DNA from: Roseomonas populi
Lineage (GTDB): Bacteria > Pseudomonadota > Alphaproteobacteria > Acetobacterales > Acetobacteraceae
Direction: 5' to 3'
Assembly: GCF_024594815.1 (NCBI RefSeq)
Contig: NZ_JANJOU010000002.1
Span: 1 to 64,000, forward strand
DNA length: 64,000 bases
The stretch's first letter is position 1. Each line of letters opens with the position of its first letter. The notes under the pieces are model-generated. The model was not told the DNA's origin, made no database searches, and worked only from the letters and a program-made list of their open reading frames with translations. Positions 42,898 to 53,119 of this stretch are shown in pieces. Made by a program: the position numbers and the translations under genes.

Positions 42898-43686
42898 CTA
42901 GCGGGACCTGGCCTGCAGAAAGCGCTCCACTGCGGCGTGGTGCTCATGCGTCTGGTGCGCGACGGCCTGCAGGGCCGCGGTCGCGTCCAGGGTGCTGCCG
43001 AGATCGGCCATTTCGGCCATTCTCAGGAGGCGCTTGCAGAAGCGCAAGGCGGTCGCGGGGTGCTGGGCGATCTCCTCGGCCAGGGAGATCGCCCGAGGCA
43101 TCAGCTCGTCGGCAGGAAGGACTTCCGAGACCAGCCCGTACTTCAGCGCCTCATCGGCGTCGAAGACCCGCGCCGTGAAACTCAGCTCCGCGGCGCGCGA
43201 CGCGCCGACAGCACGCGGGAGGAACCAGGCGCCGCCGATGCCGGAAATTAGCCCGAGCCGCACGAAAGCTTCCGCGAACCGCGCACTATCGGAAGCGATG
43301 CGGATGTCGCACATGCAGGCGATGTCCAGCCCCGCGCCGATCGCCGGCCCGTTCACGGCCGCGATCAGCGGCACCTCCAGCCCGTGCAGCGCCCGGGCCA
43401 TCTGCTGCAGCGTTGCGCGGTAGCCTTCCGCCACGTCTTCGACTGGCCCGGCCATGAAACCCTCGAGTGAGCGCATGTGCTTGATGTTGCCGCCCGAGCA
43501 GAAGGCCGGGTCACGTCCCGTCAGGATCACGGCCTTCACCTCCCGGTCCGCATTGATGCGGCGGCAGGCATCCACGAATTCGCTGCATTGCCCGGCGGAG
43601 GACAGGGCGTTCCGGTCCTCTGGGCCATCCATGGTCAGGAGGGTCACGGCGCCGCGCCGCTCCTCTCTCAGGAAGGGCTCGCTCAT
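42898..43686 (-). CDS. Enoyl-CoA hydratase/isomerase family protein
   Basis: A 262-residue crotonase. Oxyanion-hole and core motifs are AFCSGGNIKHM (near 60) and LIAAVNGPAIGAGLDIACMCDIRIASDSARF, followed by LGLISGIGGAWFLPRAVG, where hydratases usually carry catalytic glutamates; ISGIGGAW has none at the second site. The exact reaction (hydratase, isomerase or hydrolase) is therefore open. It is the last gene of the TctC/CoA-transferase/crotonase operon, overlapping the CoA-transferase stop by 4 bases. Confidence 0.92.
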   Translation of the reverse strand: MSEPFLREERRGAVTLLTMDGPEDRNALSSAGQCSEFVDACRRINADREVKAVILTGRDPAFCSGGNIKHMRSLEGFMAGPVEDVAEGYRATLQQMARALHGLEVPLIAAVNGPAIGAGLDIACMCDIRIASDSARFAEAFVRLGLISGIGGAWFLPRAVGASRAAELSFTARVFDADEALKYGLVSEVLPADELMPRAISLAEEIAQHPATALRFCKRLLRMAEMADLGSTLDATAALQAVAHQTHEHHAAVERFLQARSR

Positions 43687-44915
43687 GCGGGTACGGGCTC
43701 CAGAATAATCTTCTCGGCGATCAGGGCTTCGATCTCGCTCTCACCAAAGCCGAAGCGCCGCAGGACCTCGCGCGAGTGCTCGCCGCATCGCGGGGGCGGC
43801 CGGCGGGGCGGGGCGGGGGATGGTGCTCCCACAGCGAAACCGGGCATCCGGACGCGGCCCGCGACGGGGTGGTCGAAGCCGACCTCGATCCCGCTGGCCC
43901 TGTAGGGGCCGGAAGCCGTCACCGCCTCGAAGTCGGCGACCGGCGCGGCGAGGATGTCCGCGCCCGCGAGCAGCGCCTCCCACTCGGTCGCCGTCCGGGT
44001 CCGGAACACCGGGAACAGGACGTCCCTCAGTGCCTGCCGGTTCTTCACCCGCTCCGCGTTCGTGCGGAAACGCGGATCGTCCAGCAGGTCCGGGCGCCCA
44101 AGTGCCTCGCAGAGCCGGACCCAGCGCCCGGGCTGGTAGGCGGCGACCATGATCCAGCCGTCGGCGGCCGGAAAGGCCTCGTTTGGGGCGGCATAGGGTG
44201 CCGCACTTCCGGCCGGGGCGGGACAGTCGCCGGAGCTCAGGAAGGCTGCAAGGCCCATCTGCTGCAGCATCAGCATCGAGCTGTGGAGATTCACGTCCAA
44301 CCGCGCCCCCACGCCCTGGCTGTCGCGCCGCCGCAGGGCTCCGAGAACGGCGATGGTGGCGAACAGGGCGCCCGCCATATCCGCGAGCGGGAGCGGCGCC
44401 TTGCCCGGCTCCCCGCCCGGGCCGGCAATGCCGCTCATCAGCCCCGTGGCGGCCTGCATGATGCCGTCCACCCCGGGCCTCTCCCGCCAGGGCCCCTCCT
44501 GGCCGAAGGCTGAGATCGCGCAGTGGATCAAGCCAGGCCTCCACCGGCTCAGCGCCTCGAAGCCGATGCCGAGCCGGTCCGCCACGCCCGGCCGAAAGTT
44601 CTCCAGCACCACGTCGCTGCCCGCAGCGAGCCGGCCGATCACCGCCTCCGCGCCGGGCCGCTTGAGATCGATGGAGAGGCCGAGCTTGTTCCGGTTCGAG
44701 GAGAGCGCTGCGATGCTCTCCCCGTTCTGCCAGGGCGGGCCGAGCTGCCGGCCCAGCTCGCCCTCGGGCGGCTCCACCTTGATTACCGTCGCGCCCATGT
44801 CGGCGAGGTACATGCCGCAGACGGGGCCCGCCACGAGCTGCCCGAAGTCGAGCACGGTGACGCCACTCAGCGCCTCCTCCAGGCCGCCGGGCGGAGGGAA
44901 TGCCGAGCCGTTCAT
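43683..44915 (-). CDS. Class III CoA-transferase (CaiB/BaiF family)
   Basis: A 410-residue CoA-transferase: VLDFGQLVAGPVCGMYLADMG at the start, IKVEPPEG, VLENFRPGVADRLG, and PGVDGIMQAATGLM with the family's catalytic aspartate. It activates an organic acid by moving CoA from a donor such as succinyl-CoA. The start is the ATG of MNGSAF, overlapping the receptor stop as ATGA. With the receptor and the crotonase it forms a minimal uptake-activate-hydrate route. Confidence 0.94.
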   Translation of the reverse strand: MNGSAFPPPGGLEEALSGVTVLDFGQLVAGPVCGMYLADMGATVIKVEPPEGELGRQLGPPWQNGESIAALSSNRNKLGLSIDLKRPGAEAVIGRLAAGSDVVLENFRPGVADRLGIGFEALSRWRPGLIHCAISAFGQEGPWRERPGVDGIMQAATGLMSGIAGPGGEPGKAPLPLADMAGALFATIAVLGALRRRDSQGVGARLDVNLHSSMLMLQQMGLAAFLSSGDCPAPAGSAAPYAAPNEAFPAADGWIMVAAYQPGRWVRLCEALGRPDLLDDPRFRTNAERVKNRQALRDVLFPVFRTRTATEWEALLAGADILAAPVADFEAVTASGPYRASGIEVGFDHPVAGRVRMPGFAVGAPSPAPPRRPPPRCGEHSREVLRRFGFGESEIEALIAEKIILEPVPA

Positions 44916-45922
44916 TCCTTCTCGATCCCGGCCGCCTCGACCAGCTCGCGCCACACCTCGATCTGCCGGCGCACGAAGTGGCCGAGCTCATCGGGTGTGC
45001 CGGACAGGACGGCGTAGCCAATCTCCGCGAAGCGGGCGCGCGCCTCCGGCGTCTCGATTGAGTGCCGGATCGCCGCGTTGAGCGCGGCGATGGCCGGGGC
45101 AGGGGTCCGTGCCGGCGCGAAGACGCCGCTCCAGGAGATCAGGTCGAAGCCCGGCAGCCCGGTGGCTTCGGCCAGCGGTGGCACGTCGGGCAGCAATGGC
45201 GAGGGGCTGGCGGTGCTGAGGGCGAGGGCGCGGAGTTGGCCGCCCCGCACGTTGCCGATCCCCGCGGCGATGTCGACGAACATGCAGTCCACCCGCCCCG
45301 CGATCACGTCGGTCATCGCCGGCGGCGTGGATCGGTAGGGAACGTGCAGCATCTCCGCCCCGGCGCGGCGCGCCATGGTGGCGCCCGCGACGATGCCGGT
45401 GCTGTTGCCGCTCGCATAAGACATGCGCCCTGGCCGGGCGCGCGCCGCGTCCAGCAACGCCCGAGCTGACTGGTACGGCGAGTTCCGGCCCACAGTCAGC
45501 ATGAACGGGACGTCGCCGACCCGCGCCACCGGGGCGAAATCCGCGACTGGGTCGTAGTCGATATGGCGCAGCAGGGCCGGGTTCGCGGAGTGGGTGGTGT
45601 TGGTTGTCACGAGCAGCGTGTGCCCGTCCGGCTCCGCACGGGCCACGAGCCCCGCTCCGATCACCCCGTTCGCGCCGGCGCGGTTGTCGACCACCACCGG
45701 AAGCCCGTTGAAGCTCGCGGTGATGATCTGGGCCAGGAGGCGGGCAACGGCATCGGTGGCGGAGCCGCCGGCAAAGGGAACGACGAGGGTGATGGGGCGC
45801 GACGGCCTCCACCGCTCGTCCGGCGATGCGCCGCGCGCCCGGCCATGCGCGGCAAGGGCTACCAGGCTTCCCGCCAGCCACTCCCGGCGCCGGAGCGCCG
45901 GCGGACGCCGCTGATGATGCAT
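44912..45922 (-). CDS. TctC/Bug-family solute receptor, first gene of a CoA-transferase operon
   Basis: A 336-residue periplasmic receptor starting MHHQRRPPALRRREWLAGSL (Tat-like signal). Bug motifs are ITLVVPFAGGSATDAVAR, VVDNRAGANGVIGAGLV, MLHVPYRSTPPAMTDVI and LLPDVPPLAEATGLPGFD. Coupled to the CoA-transferase, it probably supplies the acid that this enzyme activates. It is divergent from a LysR gene, with palindromic sites in between. Confidence 0.93.
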   Translation of the reverse strand: MHHQRRPPALRRREWLAGSLVALAAHGRARGASPDERWRPSRPITLVVPFAGGSATDAVARLLAQIITASFNGLPVVVDNRAGANGVIGAGLVARAEPDGHTLLVTTNTTHSANPALLRHIDYDPVADFAPVARVGDVPFMLTVGRNSPYQSARALLDAARARPGRMSYASGNSTGIVAGATMARRAGAEMLHVPYRSTPPAMTDVIAGRVDCMFVDIAAGIGNVRGGQLRALALSTASPSPLLPDVPPLAEATGLPGFDLISWSGVFAPARTPAPAIAALNAAIRHSIETPEARARFAEIGYAVLSGTPDELGHFVRRQIEVWRELVEAAGIEKE

Positions 45923-45996
45923 GGAGACCTCCTCCCGAGAGGCGGGCCGTTCTCGGCCCTGCCGCATGACCTGGGGGAGCGTTGCTGCCAGGCGTG

Positions 45997-46037
45997 CTAT
46001 AGGACAATTGAAAAATTGTCGGCCACCTATAAGACAA
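45997..46037. promoter_or_regulatory. Direct and inverted repeats in the LysR/TctC divergent promoter
   Basis: CTATAGGACAA (45997-46007) and CTATAAGACAA (46027-46037) are direct repeats 30 bases (three helical turns) apart. Overlapping the first, GACAATTGAAAAATTGTC (46003-46020) is a perfect 7-4-7 inverted repeat. The second repeat ends 4 bases before the LysR start codon. This layout suggests binding by a LysR multimer with autoregulation. Confidence 0.55.
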
Positions 46038-46041
46038 CGAT

Positions 46042-46983
46042 ATGGATATCAGCCTGAAGAGCCTGCACGCCTTCGTCGCCGTCGCGCGGCACCGCTCGTT
46101 CAGCCAGGCGGCCGCGCTGCTCCATCGCACCCAGCCCGCGCTGACGGTGCAGGTGCGACGGCTGGAGAAGGCGCTCGGCCTGCGCCTGCTCGACCGGCTG
46201 CCCCGCGGCGTGGAGCCGACGGCTGCGGGGAAGGAGCTGGCGCGCGCGCTGGAGCCGCTCCTGCGCGACATCGACCAGGTGCTGGATGAGGCGCGGGGCA
46301 CCGCCGCGCGTCGCGCCGGGCTTGTGCGGTTGGCGGCCATCCCGTCCGTCGCCTCGGGGCTGCTGCCGCAGGCCGTCGCCCGGTTGGAGGAGCGGCATCC
46401 GGCACTTCAGGTGCGCCTTCGGGAAGCGGTGACGGGGCGTGTTCATGCGATGGTTCGCGGCGACCTCGTCGAGGTCGGCATCGCCACCCGGCCCGAAGAC
46501 GGGACCGACCTGGAGGCGGAGCCCATCTTCCGGGACCGCATCCTTGCCGTGATGCCGAAGGGTCACCCTCTCGCCAGGGGCGCCGTTACCGTGGAGCGAC
46601 TGGCCGCCGAGCCGCTGCTGCTCATGGAGACTGACACCTCGGTCGATGCCCTACTCGCGGCCGCCTTCGCGACGGGGGGGCTGGCCCTCTCGGCGCGCCA
46701 GCGCGCGGTGCACGCGGCGACCCTCATCAACATGGCCCGTGCGGGGCTGGGCGTTGCCCTGCTACCGTCCAGCGTGAGCGAACTGGCGATCGCTCCCGAG
46801 TTGGAGAGGCGCCCTCTGGCACCGGACCTCGTCCGGGAGGTCGTCGTGATCCGGCGTGCCGGCCGGTCCCTCTCACCGGCAGCCGAAGCACTGGTGGAGG
46901 CGCTCAGGCTGTACGCCCCGCGGCTGTCTCGAACCGTGGCTTCCGATCCCAGCAAGCGAGCGGCGAGCACCCGGCGATCGTGA
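46042..46983 (+). CDS. LysR-family transcriptional regulator
   Basis: A 313-residue regulator. The winged helix is ISLKSLHAFVAVARHRSFSQAAALLHRTQPALTVQVRRLEKALG (3-46), and the effector domain begins near 92 (VRLAAIPSVASGLLPQAV). It is divergent from the TctC/CoA-transferase/crotonase operon, its likely target. The start codon lies inside a repeat-rich region. The downstream XDH fragment begins right at its stop. Confidence 0.93.
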   Translation: MDISLKSLHAFVAVARHRSFSQAAALLHRTQPALTVQVRRLEKALGLRLLDRLPRGVEPTAAGKELARALEPLLRDIDQVLDEARGTAARRAGLVRLAAIPSVASGLLPQAVARLEERHPALQVRLREAVTGRVHAMVRGDLVEVGIATRPEDGTDLEAEPIFRDRILAVMPKGHPLARGAVTVERLAAEPLLLMETDTSVDALLAAAFATGGLALSARQRAVHAATLINMARAGLGVALLPSSVSELAIAPELERRPLAPDLVREVVVIRRAGRSLSPAAEALVEALRLYAPRLSRTVASDPSKRAASTRRS

Positions 46984-47004
46984 CGCGAACACCGGGAGGT
47001 GCCG

Positions 47005-47228
47005 CCGACCATCACCTCCCCGTGCACATGGATGTCCTGGAGACCGATGTGATGTGGACCGGCATCCCCGATCCGCGCTCCCTGCTCGGCGCGCATGGCA
47101 TCGGGGAGATCGGCATCACCAGCGTCGGGGCGGCCGTGACCAATGCCGTGTTCAATGCGATCGGGAAGCGGGTGCGCGAGTTGCCGATCACGCTCGGCAA
47201 GCTGATCGGATCATCGGTGGTCGGCTGA
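47005..47228 (+). pseudogene. C-terminal remnant of a xanthine dehydrogenase-family molybdenum subunit
   Basis: The frame encodes HHLPVHMDVLETDVMWTG, then IPDPRSLLGAHGIGEIGITS, VGAAVTNAVFNAIGKRVREL and PITLGKLI. This is the extreme C-terminus of the large molybdopterin-binding subunit; GAHGIGEIGI holds the catalytic glutamate motif. The preceding 650 or so residues are missing, and LysR sequence abuts it. It is a leftover of a deleted molybdenum hydroxylase gene. Confidence 0.75.
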
Positions 47229-47467
47229 GCCGCGAGGGGGATTTACGCGATATCATCGCGCCCATGCCAGCGCACTATTTGAGCTGCATGGACAGCAGCG
47301 TCCTGTGGAGCCTAGCTGACCACTGCCAAAATGCCCTGTACCCGGCGCTGGATCTTCGCCTGTTTCTCCGGCCCGCGGCCTGAAGCGGAGGCGAGAGCCG
47401 GGGCAGGGGCGGCCGCCATGAGCATGGGACTGCCCCGCCTGCCGTGAACGGGCGGGAGCCTCGGGTG

Positions 47468-48343
47468 TCATCTCTGCCGCGAGATGGCTTCCAGGACGGG
47501 GCTATGCTCGGCGGTGTACTGATCCAGGATGTCGAAGTGATCGTGGCCGGGCAGCACGTGCACCTCGGGGTCCCCGCCGTGCCGGCGAAGCTGGTGCGAG
47601 TACCGGAAGGTCTGGTCGATCCAGTGCCAGGGCTCCCGCCCGCCGACGAAGAGGTGGACCCGCGCCCGTGAGAGCGGCACGGCCCGCTCGTAGTCGAGGC
47701 GTGCCGAGATCTCCGGCGTCAGCCTCAGCGCCTCGTTCACCGTGGTCAGCATCGCGGGGGCAGGATCGTAGACGCCGCTGATCATCGTCGCGGCCCGCAG
47801 GAAAGAGGGATCCAGCCCGCGCGCAGCCCAGTCGGTGGCCAGGGCGGCCGCGCAGAGATGTGCGCCGGCGGAATGGCCGGAGAGAGTGATTGAGGAGGGA
47901 TCGCCGTAGGGGGCCCCATTGCGCGCCACCCACCCGATCGCGGCCAGGGCGGAATCCACCGTGCCGTCCAGCGTGGAGCCGGGGCACAGCTCGTAGCTCG
48001 GGATCACGGCGGTGAAGCCGCGCCGCACCAGGGCCGCGGCGACGAAGCCGAAGCCGTCCTTGTCGTTCGCCCGCCAGTACCCTCCGTGAAAGAAGACATG
48101 GATCGGCGCCCCCGGCCGGTCGGCGGGGTAGATGTCCAGGCGGCGGCGTGGGTGCTCGCCATAAGCGAGGTCCGCGATGCGGCGCGCATCGGTGAGGGCT
48201 GCCTCGTTCAGCGGTGCCCGGCGTTCCCGGTGCGTCGCGAAGTCCGGGAAGGCGCGCTGCGGGTTGTAGTGGAACTCGTGCTCCTCGGGAGTGAGCGTGG
48301 CCCAGGGCTTGGTCGCGTTCGCCAGCATCAGCGGATCCCTCAT
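47468..48343 (-). CDS. Alpha/beta hydrolase (kynurenine-formamidase/esterase-like)
   Basis: A hydrolase of about 291 residues. The oxyanion motif is HVFFHGGYWRAND, the nucleophile serine is in LSGHSAGAHLCAAAL, and the terminal histidine is in LPGHDHFDIL. HGGYW and GHSAGAH are typical of arylformamidase-like esterases. I use ATG 48343 (MRDPLMLANATKP). An ATG at 48382 in frame would begin inside the GntR palindrome, so the true start decides how the hydrolase is controlled. It is divergent from the GntR gene. Confidence 0.88.
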   Translation of the reverse strand: MRDPLMLANATKPWATLTPEEHEFHYNPQRAFPDFATHRERRAPLNEAALTDARRIADLAYGEHPRRRLDIYPADRPGAPIHVFFHGGYWRANDKDGFGFVAAALVRRGFTAVIPSYELCPGSTLDGTVDSALAAIGWVARNGAPYGDPSSITLSGHSAGAHLCAAALATDWAARGLDPSFLRAATMISGVYDPAPAMLTTVNEALRLTPEISARLDYERAVPLSRARVHLFVGGREPWHWIDQTFRYSHQLRRHGGDPEVHVLPGHDHFDILDQYTAEHSPVLEAISRQR

Positions 48344-48382
48344 CGAATGGCGCTTGACAGGGAAGCGCCCCTCCCATCCCAT

Positions 48383-48394
48383 ATCCTATAGGAT
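48383..48394. promoter_or_regulatory. GntR-type operator overlapping the regulator start codon
   Basis: ATCCTATAGGAT is a perfect 12-base palindrome whose last bases are the AT of the GntR ATG (48393). FadR/FCD-type GntR proteins bind short TATA-centred palindromes of this kind. A consensus TTGACA (48354-48359) lies upstream. It sits between the divergent hydrolase and the GntR-led operon, so it could control both. Confidence 0.6.
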
Positions 48395-49049
48395 GCAAGA
48401 TACAAGCACGGTTCAGCGCGTCGGTCTGGGTGAGCAGGTCCGGGCACGGCTCCAGGCCCGGATCATGGACCGCGACCTGGAGCCCGGGGCGCGGCTGAAC
48501 GTCGATGCCCTGGCTCGGGAGATGGCGGTCTCCACCACGCCCCTGAGGGAGGCGCTGGCCGCCCTGGTCGCGCGGGGGCTGGTGACCGTCGAACCCTTTG
48601 TCGGATTCAGCGTGGCGCCTCTTCCCGATGCCGACTTCCTGCGAGACCTCTACGACACGCGCCTGCACATCGAGCCCTGGCTCACGGCCCAGGCCGCGCT
48701 GCGCCTGACGGAGGGCGAGGCCGGGCTGCTGCGCGCCTGCCTTGCGGACATGGGGGCCCATGTGCGGCGCGGCCCCTGGCAGACCCACCGCACCCACGCC
48801 GCGGCGGACGAGGCCTTCCACGACCTCATCGCCAAGGCCTCCGGCAACCGCCCCGCGCGCCAGGCACTGGCGGCGCTGAACTCCCAGGTCCACGCCTCGC
48901 GCCTCTACATGGCCGACCAGCAGGGGGCCGAGAACACGGCGCGGGAACACGAGGCCATCCTGGACGCGATGGTGCGGCACGACGCCGCGGGCGCCCGGGC
49001 GGCAATGGCCGAGCACCTCGAAGGCTCCAGGGAGCGGCTGGCACCATGA
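48393..49049 (+). CDS. GntR-family regulator (FadR/FCD subfamily)
   Basis: A 218-residue regulator. The winged helix is about 10-75 (LGEQVRARLQARIMDRDLEPGARL, then LAREMAVSTTPLREALAAL), and the all-helical FCD ligand domain about 85-215, with metal-site residues in DLYDTRLHIEP, HDLIAKASGN and EHEAILDAM. It is the first gene of an operon with an enolase-family enzyme and an ABC importer, and probably responds to the imported acid. The next gene overlaps by 4 bases. Confidence 0.93.
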   Translation: MQDTSTVQRVGLGEQVRARLQARIMDRDLEPGARLNVDALAREMAVSTTPLREALAALVARGLVTVEPFVGFSVAPLPDADFLRDLYDTRLHIEPWLTAQAALRLTEGEAGLLRACLADMGAHVRRGPWQTHRTHAAADEAFHDLIAKASGNRPARQALAALNSQVHASRLYMADQQGAENTAREHEAILDAMVRHDAAGARAAMAEHLEGSRERLAP

Positions 49050-50208
49050 CACCCCCCGACATGACATCGCCCGACACCATGGCACGCATCGCCCGCATCG
49101 TGCTGCACCCCGTGCTGCACGTGATGGGCGAGGAGAACGCCTATGGCATGGCGCGCGGCCTCGTCTCCGCGCGCGGCGCGACGATCGTGGAGATCGAGAC
49201 CAACACCGGCACCAGCGGCTTCGGCGAGGCCTGGGGACCGCCCGGCTTCTGCGCCCCCTATCTCGGCTTCGTGGAGGCGGACTGGCGCGGCGCGAGGCTG
49301 TCCGACCACGGCGCGCTGTTCCACCGCGTCCTCGCGCGGAACTACCACTTCGGCCTTCAGAACGGGCTAATGGCGCTGCTCTCCGGCCTCGACATGGCCG
49401 TGCACGACGCGCTGGGGAAGGAGCACGGCCTGCCCGCCCACGCGCTGATCGGCGGCCGCGCGCGGGATACGGTGCAGGTCTACGGCTCGGGCGGTTACTT
49501 CACGGCGGATCCAGCGCAGGGGCTGGCCGCGCAGCTGCCGCGGTTCCGCGACTTCGCCTGCTGCAAGATCAAGATCGGGCGGGGCGTGGCGGACGACGTG
49601 GCGCGCGTGCGCCTGGCGCGGGAGACGCTGGGCGACTCCATGCGGATCGCGGTGGACGCGAACGGCAATTACGGGCTGGACCAGGTGCAGGCCAGCATGC
49701 GCGCCATCGCGCCCTTCGGCATCGAGTGGTACGAGGAGCCGCTGGGTCCCCTGGACGAGGAGGGCTTCCGGGCGCTCTACGCGCGGCGGGAGATCCCCGT
49801 CGCCACCGGTGAGGCGCTCTACACCGCCTTCGCCTTCGATCGCCTGCTCGCTCCGCGTGCCATCGATATCGCCCAGCCCGACCTCGCCCTCTGCGGCGGC
49901 CTCTCCCAGGGGCGGCTGATCGGGCAGCTCTGCACGCTGCGGCACGCGCGCCTCTCCCCGCATGTCTGGGGCACCGGGCTGGGGCTGGCCGCGGCCGTGC
50001 AGCTGGTGGCGGCGCAGCCCGCCTATCCCGGCGTGGCGGAGAGCGAGGTGGACCCGCCCTGGATCGAGTACGACGTGGCCGAGAACCCGCTGCGCGACGA
50101 ACTGTTCCGCGAGCCGCTGCTGCCTTATGGCGGCGCCATCGCCGTGCCCTCCGCCCCGGGCCTCGGCGTGGAGCCGGACCGCGCCGCGCTCGAGCGCTTC
50201 CGGCCCCG

Positions 50209-50212
<4 letters not shown>
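49046..50212 (+). CDS. Mandelate racemase/muconate lactonizing (enolase-superfamily) enzyme
   Basis: A 388-residue enolase-superfamily enzyme. The lysine pair KIK (K174, K176), the metal ligands D204 (VDANGNY), E230 (WYEEP) and E256 (ATGEAL), and H306 (SPHVWGTG) are all present, so it should abstract an alpha proton from a carboxylate. A KxK base plus a histidine is the mandelate-racemase subgroup pattern, common in sugar-acid dehydratases. It overlaps the GntR gene and the first ABC ATPase gene, which starts at its stop. Confidence 0.93.
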
Positions 50213-51206
<994 letters not shown>

Positions 51207-51210
<4 letters not shown>

Positions 51211-52190
51211 GCGCGCCGATCGCGGAGGGGCAGGGGCTGGTGATGGAGTTCGGTGGGCCGACGCTGCTGGCGCCGCGCCGCCGGCCCGTGCGCGCCGTGG
51301 CCGGCGTGGACATCGCGATCCGCAGCGGCGAGGCCCTGGGCCTGGTGGGGGAGAGCGGCAGCGGCAAGTCCACCCTCGGCCGCCTGCTGCTTCGCCTGGC
51401 GCAGCCCACCGCCGGCCGCGTGACCTTCGGCGGGCGGGACATCACCGCCCTGTCGCGCCCCGCGATGCGGCCGCTGCGGCGGCGGATGCAGATGGTCTTC
51501 CAAGACCCCTTCGGCAGCCTCAACCCGCGCATGGGGATCGGCGCGGCAGTGGCGGAGGGCATGGCGCTGCACGGGCTCGCCCGGGGGCGGGAGGCGCGGG
51601 AGCGGTCGGCGGCGCTGCTGCGCCGGGTCGGCCTGCCGCCGGGTCTCTACGACCGGCGCCCGGACGCGCTCTCGGGCGGGCAGCGGCAGCGCGTCGCCAT
51701 CGCGCGGGCGCTCGCCGTGGAACCGGACTTCGTGGTCGCGGACGAGCCCGTCTCGGCCCTGGACGTCTCCGTCGGCGCGGAGATCCTGGCGCTGCTGCGG
51801 GAGTTGCGGGAGGAGCGCGGCCTCGCCCTCCTCTTCGTCTCGCACGACCTGCACGCGGTGCGGAGCCTCTGTGACCGTGTCGCCGTGCTCTATCTCGGGC
51901 GGGTGATGGAAGAGGGGAGCGCGGAAGGGGTGCTCCGCGCGCCTGCCCATCCCTACACGCGCGCGCTGCTCTCCGCCTCGCCCGGCCGGCCCGGCGAGGC
52001 GAGGGGGCCGCGGATCGTCCTGGGCGGGGAGATCCCGAGCCCCGCAAATCCGCCATCCGGCTGCGTGTTCCGCACGCGCTGCCCGCACGCGCTTCCCGCC
52101 TGCGCGGAAACCGTGCCCGCGCTGCGCGAGATCCAGCCGGGCCGGCTGGCCGCCTGTATCCGCGACGACGTGCTGGAGGCGGTGCCATGA
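51207..52190 (+). CDS. ABC transporter ATP-binding protein (DppF/OppF type)
   Basis: A 327-residue ATPase. Walker A is GESGSGKS (48-55), the signature is LSGGQRQRVAIARAL, Walker B is FVVADEPVSALD, and the switch is VSHDLH. The C-terminal cysteines are in CVFRTRCPHALPAC. It forms the heterodimeric motor with the preceding protein. ATGA overlaps occur at both ends. Confidence 0.95.
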
Positions 52191-53119
52191 AGGCCGGGCG
52201 CCTCCTTGTCGCCGGTGGGGCGGGCTTCGTGGGCGGGCGATTGCTGCGCCAGGCGATGGCGGCCGGCGTGGAGGTCGCCTCCTTCGGGCCGGGCGACGTG
52301 GATCGCGGCGACGGCGTCGCGCGGTATCACGGCCGCGCGGAAACGCCGGGTCAGTTGCTGGACGCGCTGCGGGACTTCCGGCCGGCAGCGCTGGTCTGGG
52401 CCGCCGGGCACAATCCCGCCGGCGACGGACTGGCGCGTGCCGCCATCGAGGATCCGGCGGGCGGAATCGCCGTCAACGCCGGTGGCTTCGCCGCGGCGCT
52501 GGCCGCCTGCGCGATGGCCGGGGTCCGGCGCGTGGTGGGGTGCGGCTCCACCGTGGTCTACGGCCCGCCCTCGCTCTACGCCCCTGGGCGGGTGGACGAG
52601 GCGGCGCAGCCCGCCCCGCGCAGCGCATACGGCCTTTCCAAGCTGATGGCGGAGCAGGCGGCGGACTGGGGCGCGGAGGCGCTCGGGCTCACCGTCACCA
52701 CGCTGCGCCTGCCGCTCGTGCTCGGCCCGGGGCGCTGGTACGCGGGCGCGGCCACGCTCTACGCGCGCATGCTGCGGGCGGCGGCGTCGCGCGAGCCGCT
52801 GGAGCTGGCGGTGCCTTCCACGCCCTTCGATGCGGTGCACGGCGACGACGCGGCGGCCGCGCTGCTGCTGCTGGCCCGCCACGAGGCGCCGCCGCGCCGG
52901 CTGAACATGGCCGGGCTCACCGTGACCCATGCCGGCATCGCGGCCGTGCTGGACCGTCTGGCCGGGCTGGGCCTGATCGCCGCGCGCGAGGAGCCCGGGG
53001 AACCCGACCTGCCGCTGGTGGACGACGCTGCCCTGCGCGCCCTGGGCTGGGGCGCGGCGCGGGACCTGGACGCCATCCTGTCCGAATCTCTCGCGGAACT
53101 CATCGAGGAGGCTGCCTGA
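52187..53119 (+). CDS. NAD-dependent epimerase/dehydratase (extended SDR)
   Basis: A 310-residue extended SDR. The NAD motif is GGAGFVGG (10-17), and the catalytic pair is Y and K in SAYGLSKLMAEQ. GCGSTVVYGPP provides the serine/threonine region, and the C-terminal part has a sugar-nucleotide-type fold. Placement inside an importer operon with an enolase-family enzyme suggests oxidation or epimerisation of the imported sugar acid rather than cell-wall sugar synthesis. It overlaps neighbours by 4 and 1 bases. Confidence 0.9.
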   Translation: MKAGRLLVAGGAGFVGGRLLRQAMAAGVEVASFGPGDVDRGDGVARYHGRAETPGQLLDALRDFRPAALVWAAGHNPAGDGLARAAIEDPAGGIAVNAGGFAAALAACAMAGVRRVVGCGSTVVYGPPSLYAPGRVDEAAQPAPRSAYGLSKLMAEQAADWGAEALGLTVTTLRLPLVLGPGRWYAGAATLYARMLRAAASREPLELAVPSTPFDAVHGDDAAAALLLLARHEAPPRRLNMAGLTVTHAGIAAVLDRLAGLGLIAAREEPGEPDLPLVDDAALRALGWGAARDLDAILSESLAELIEEAA

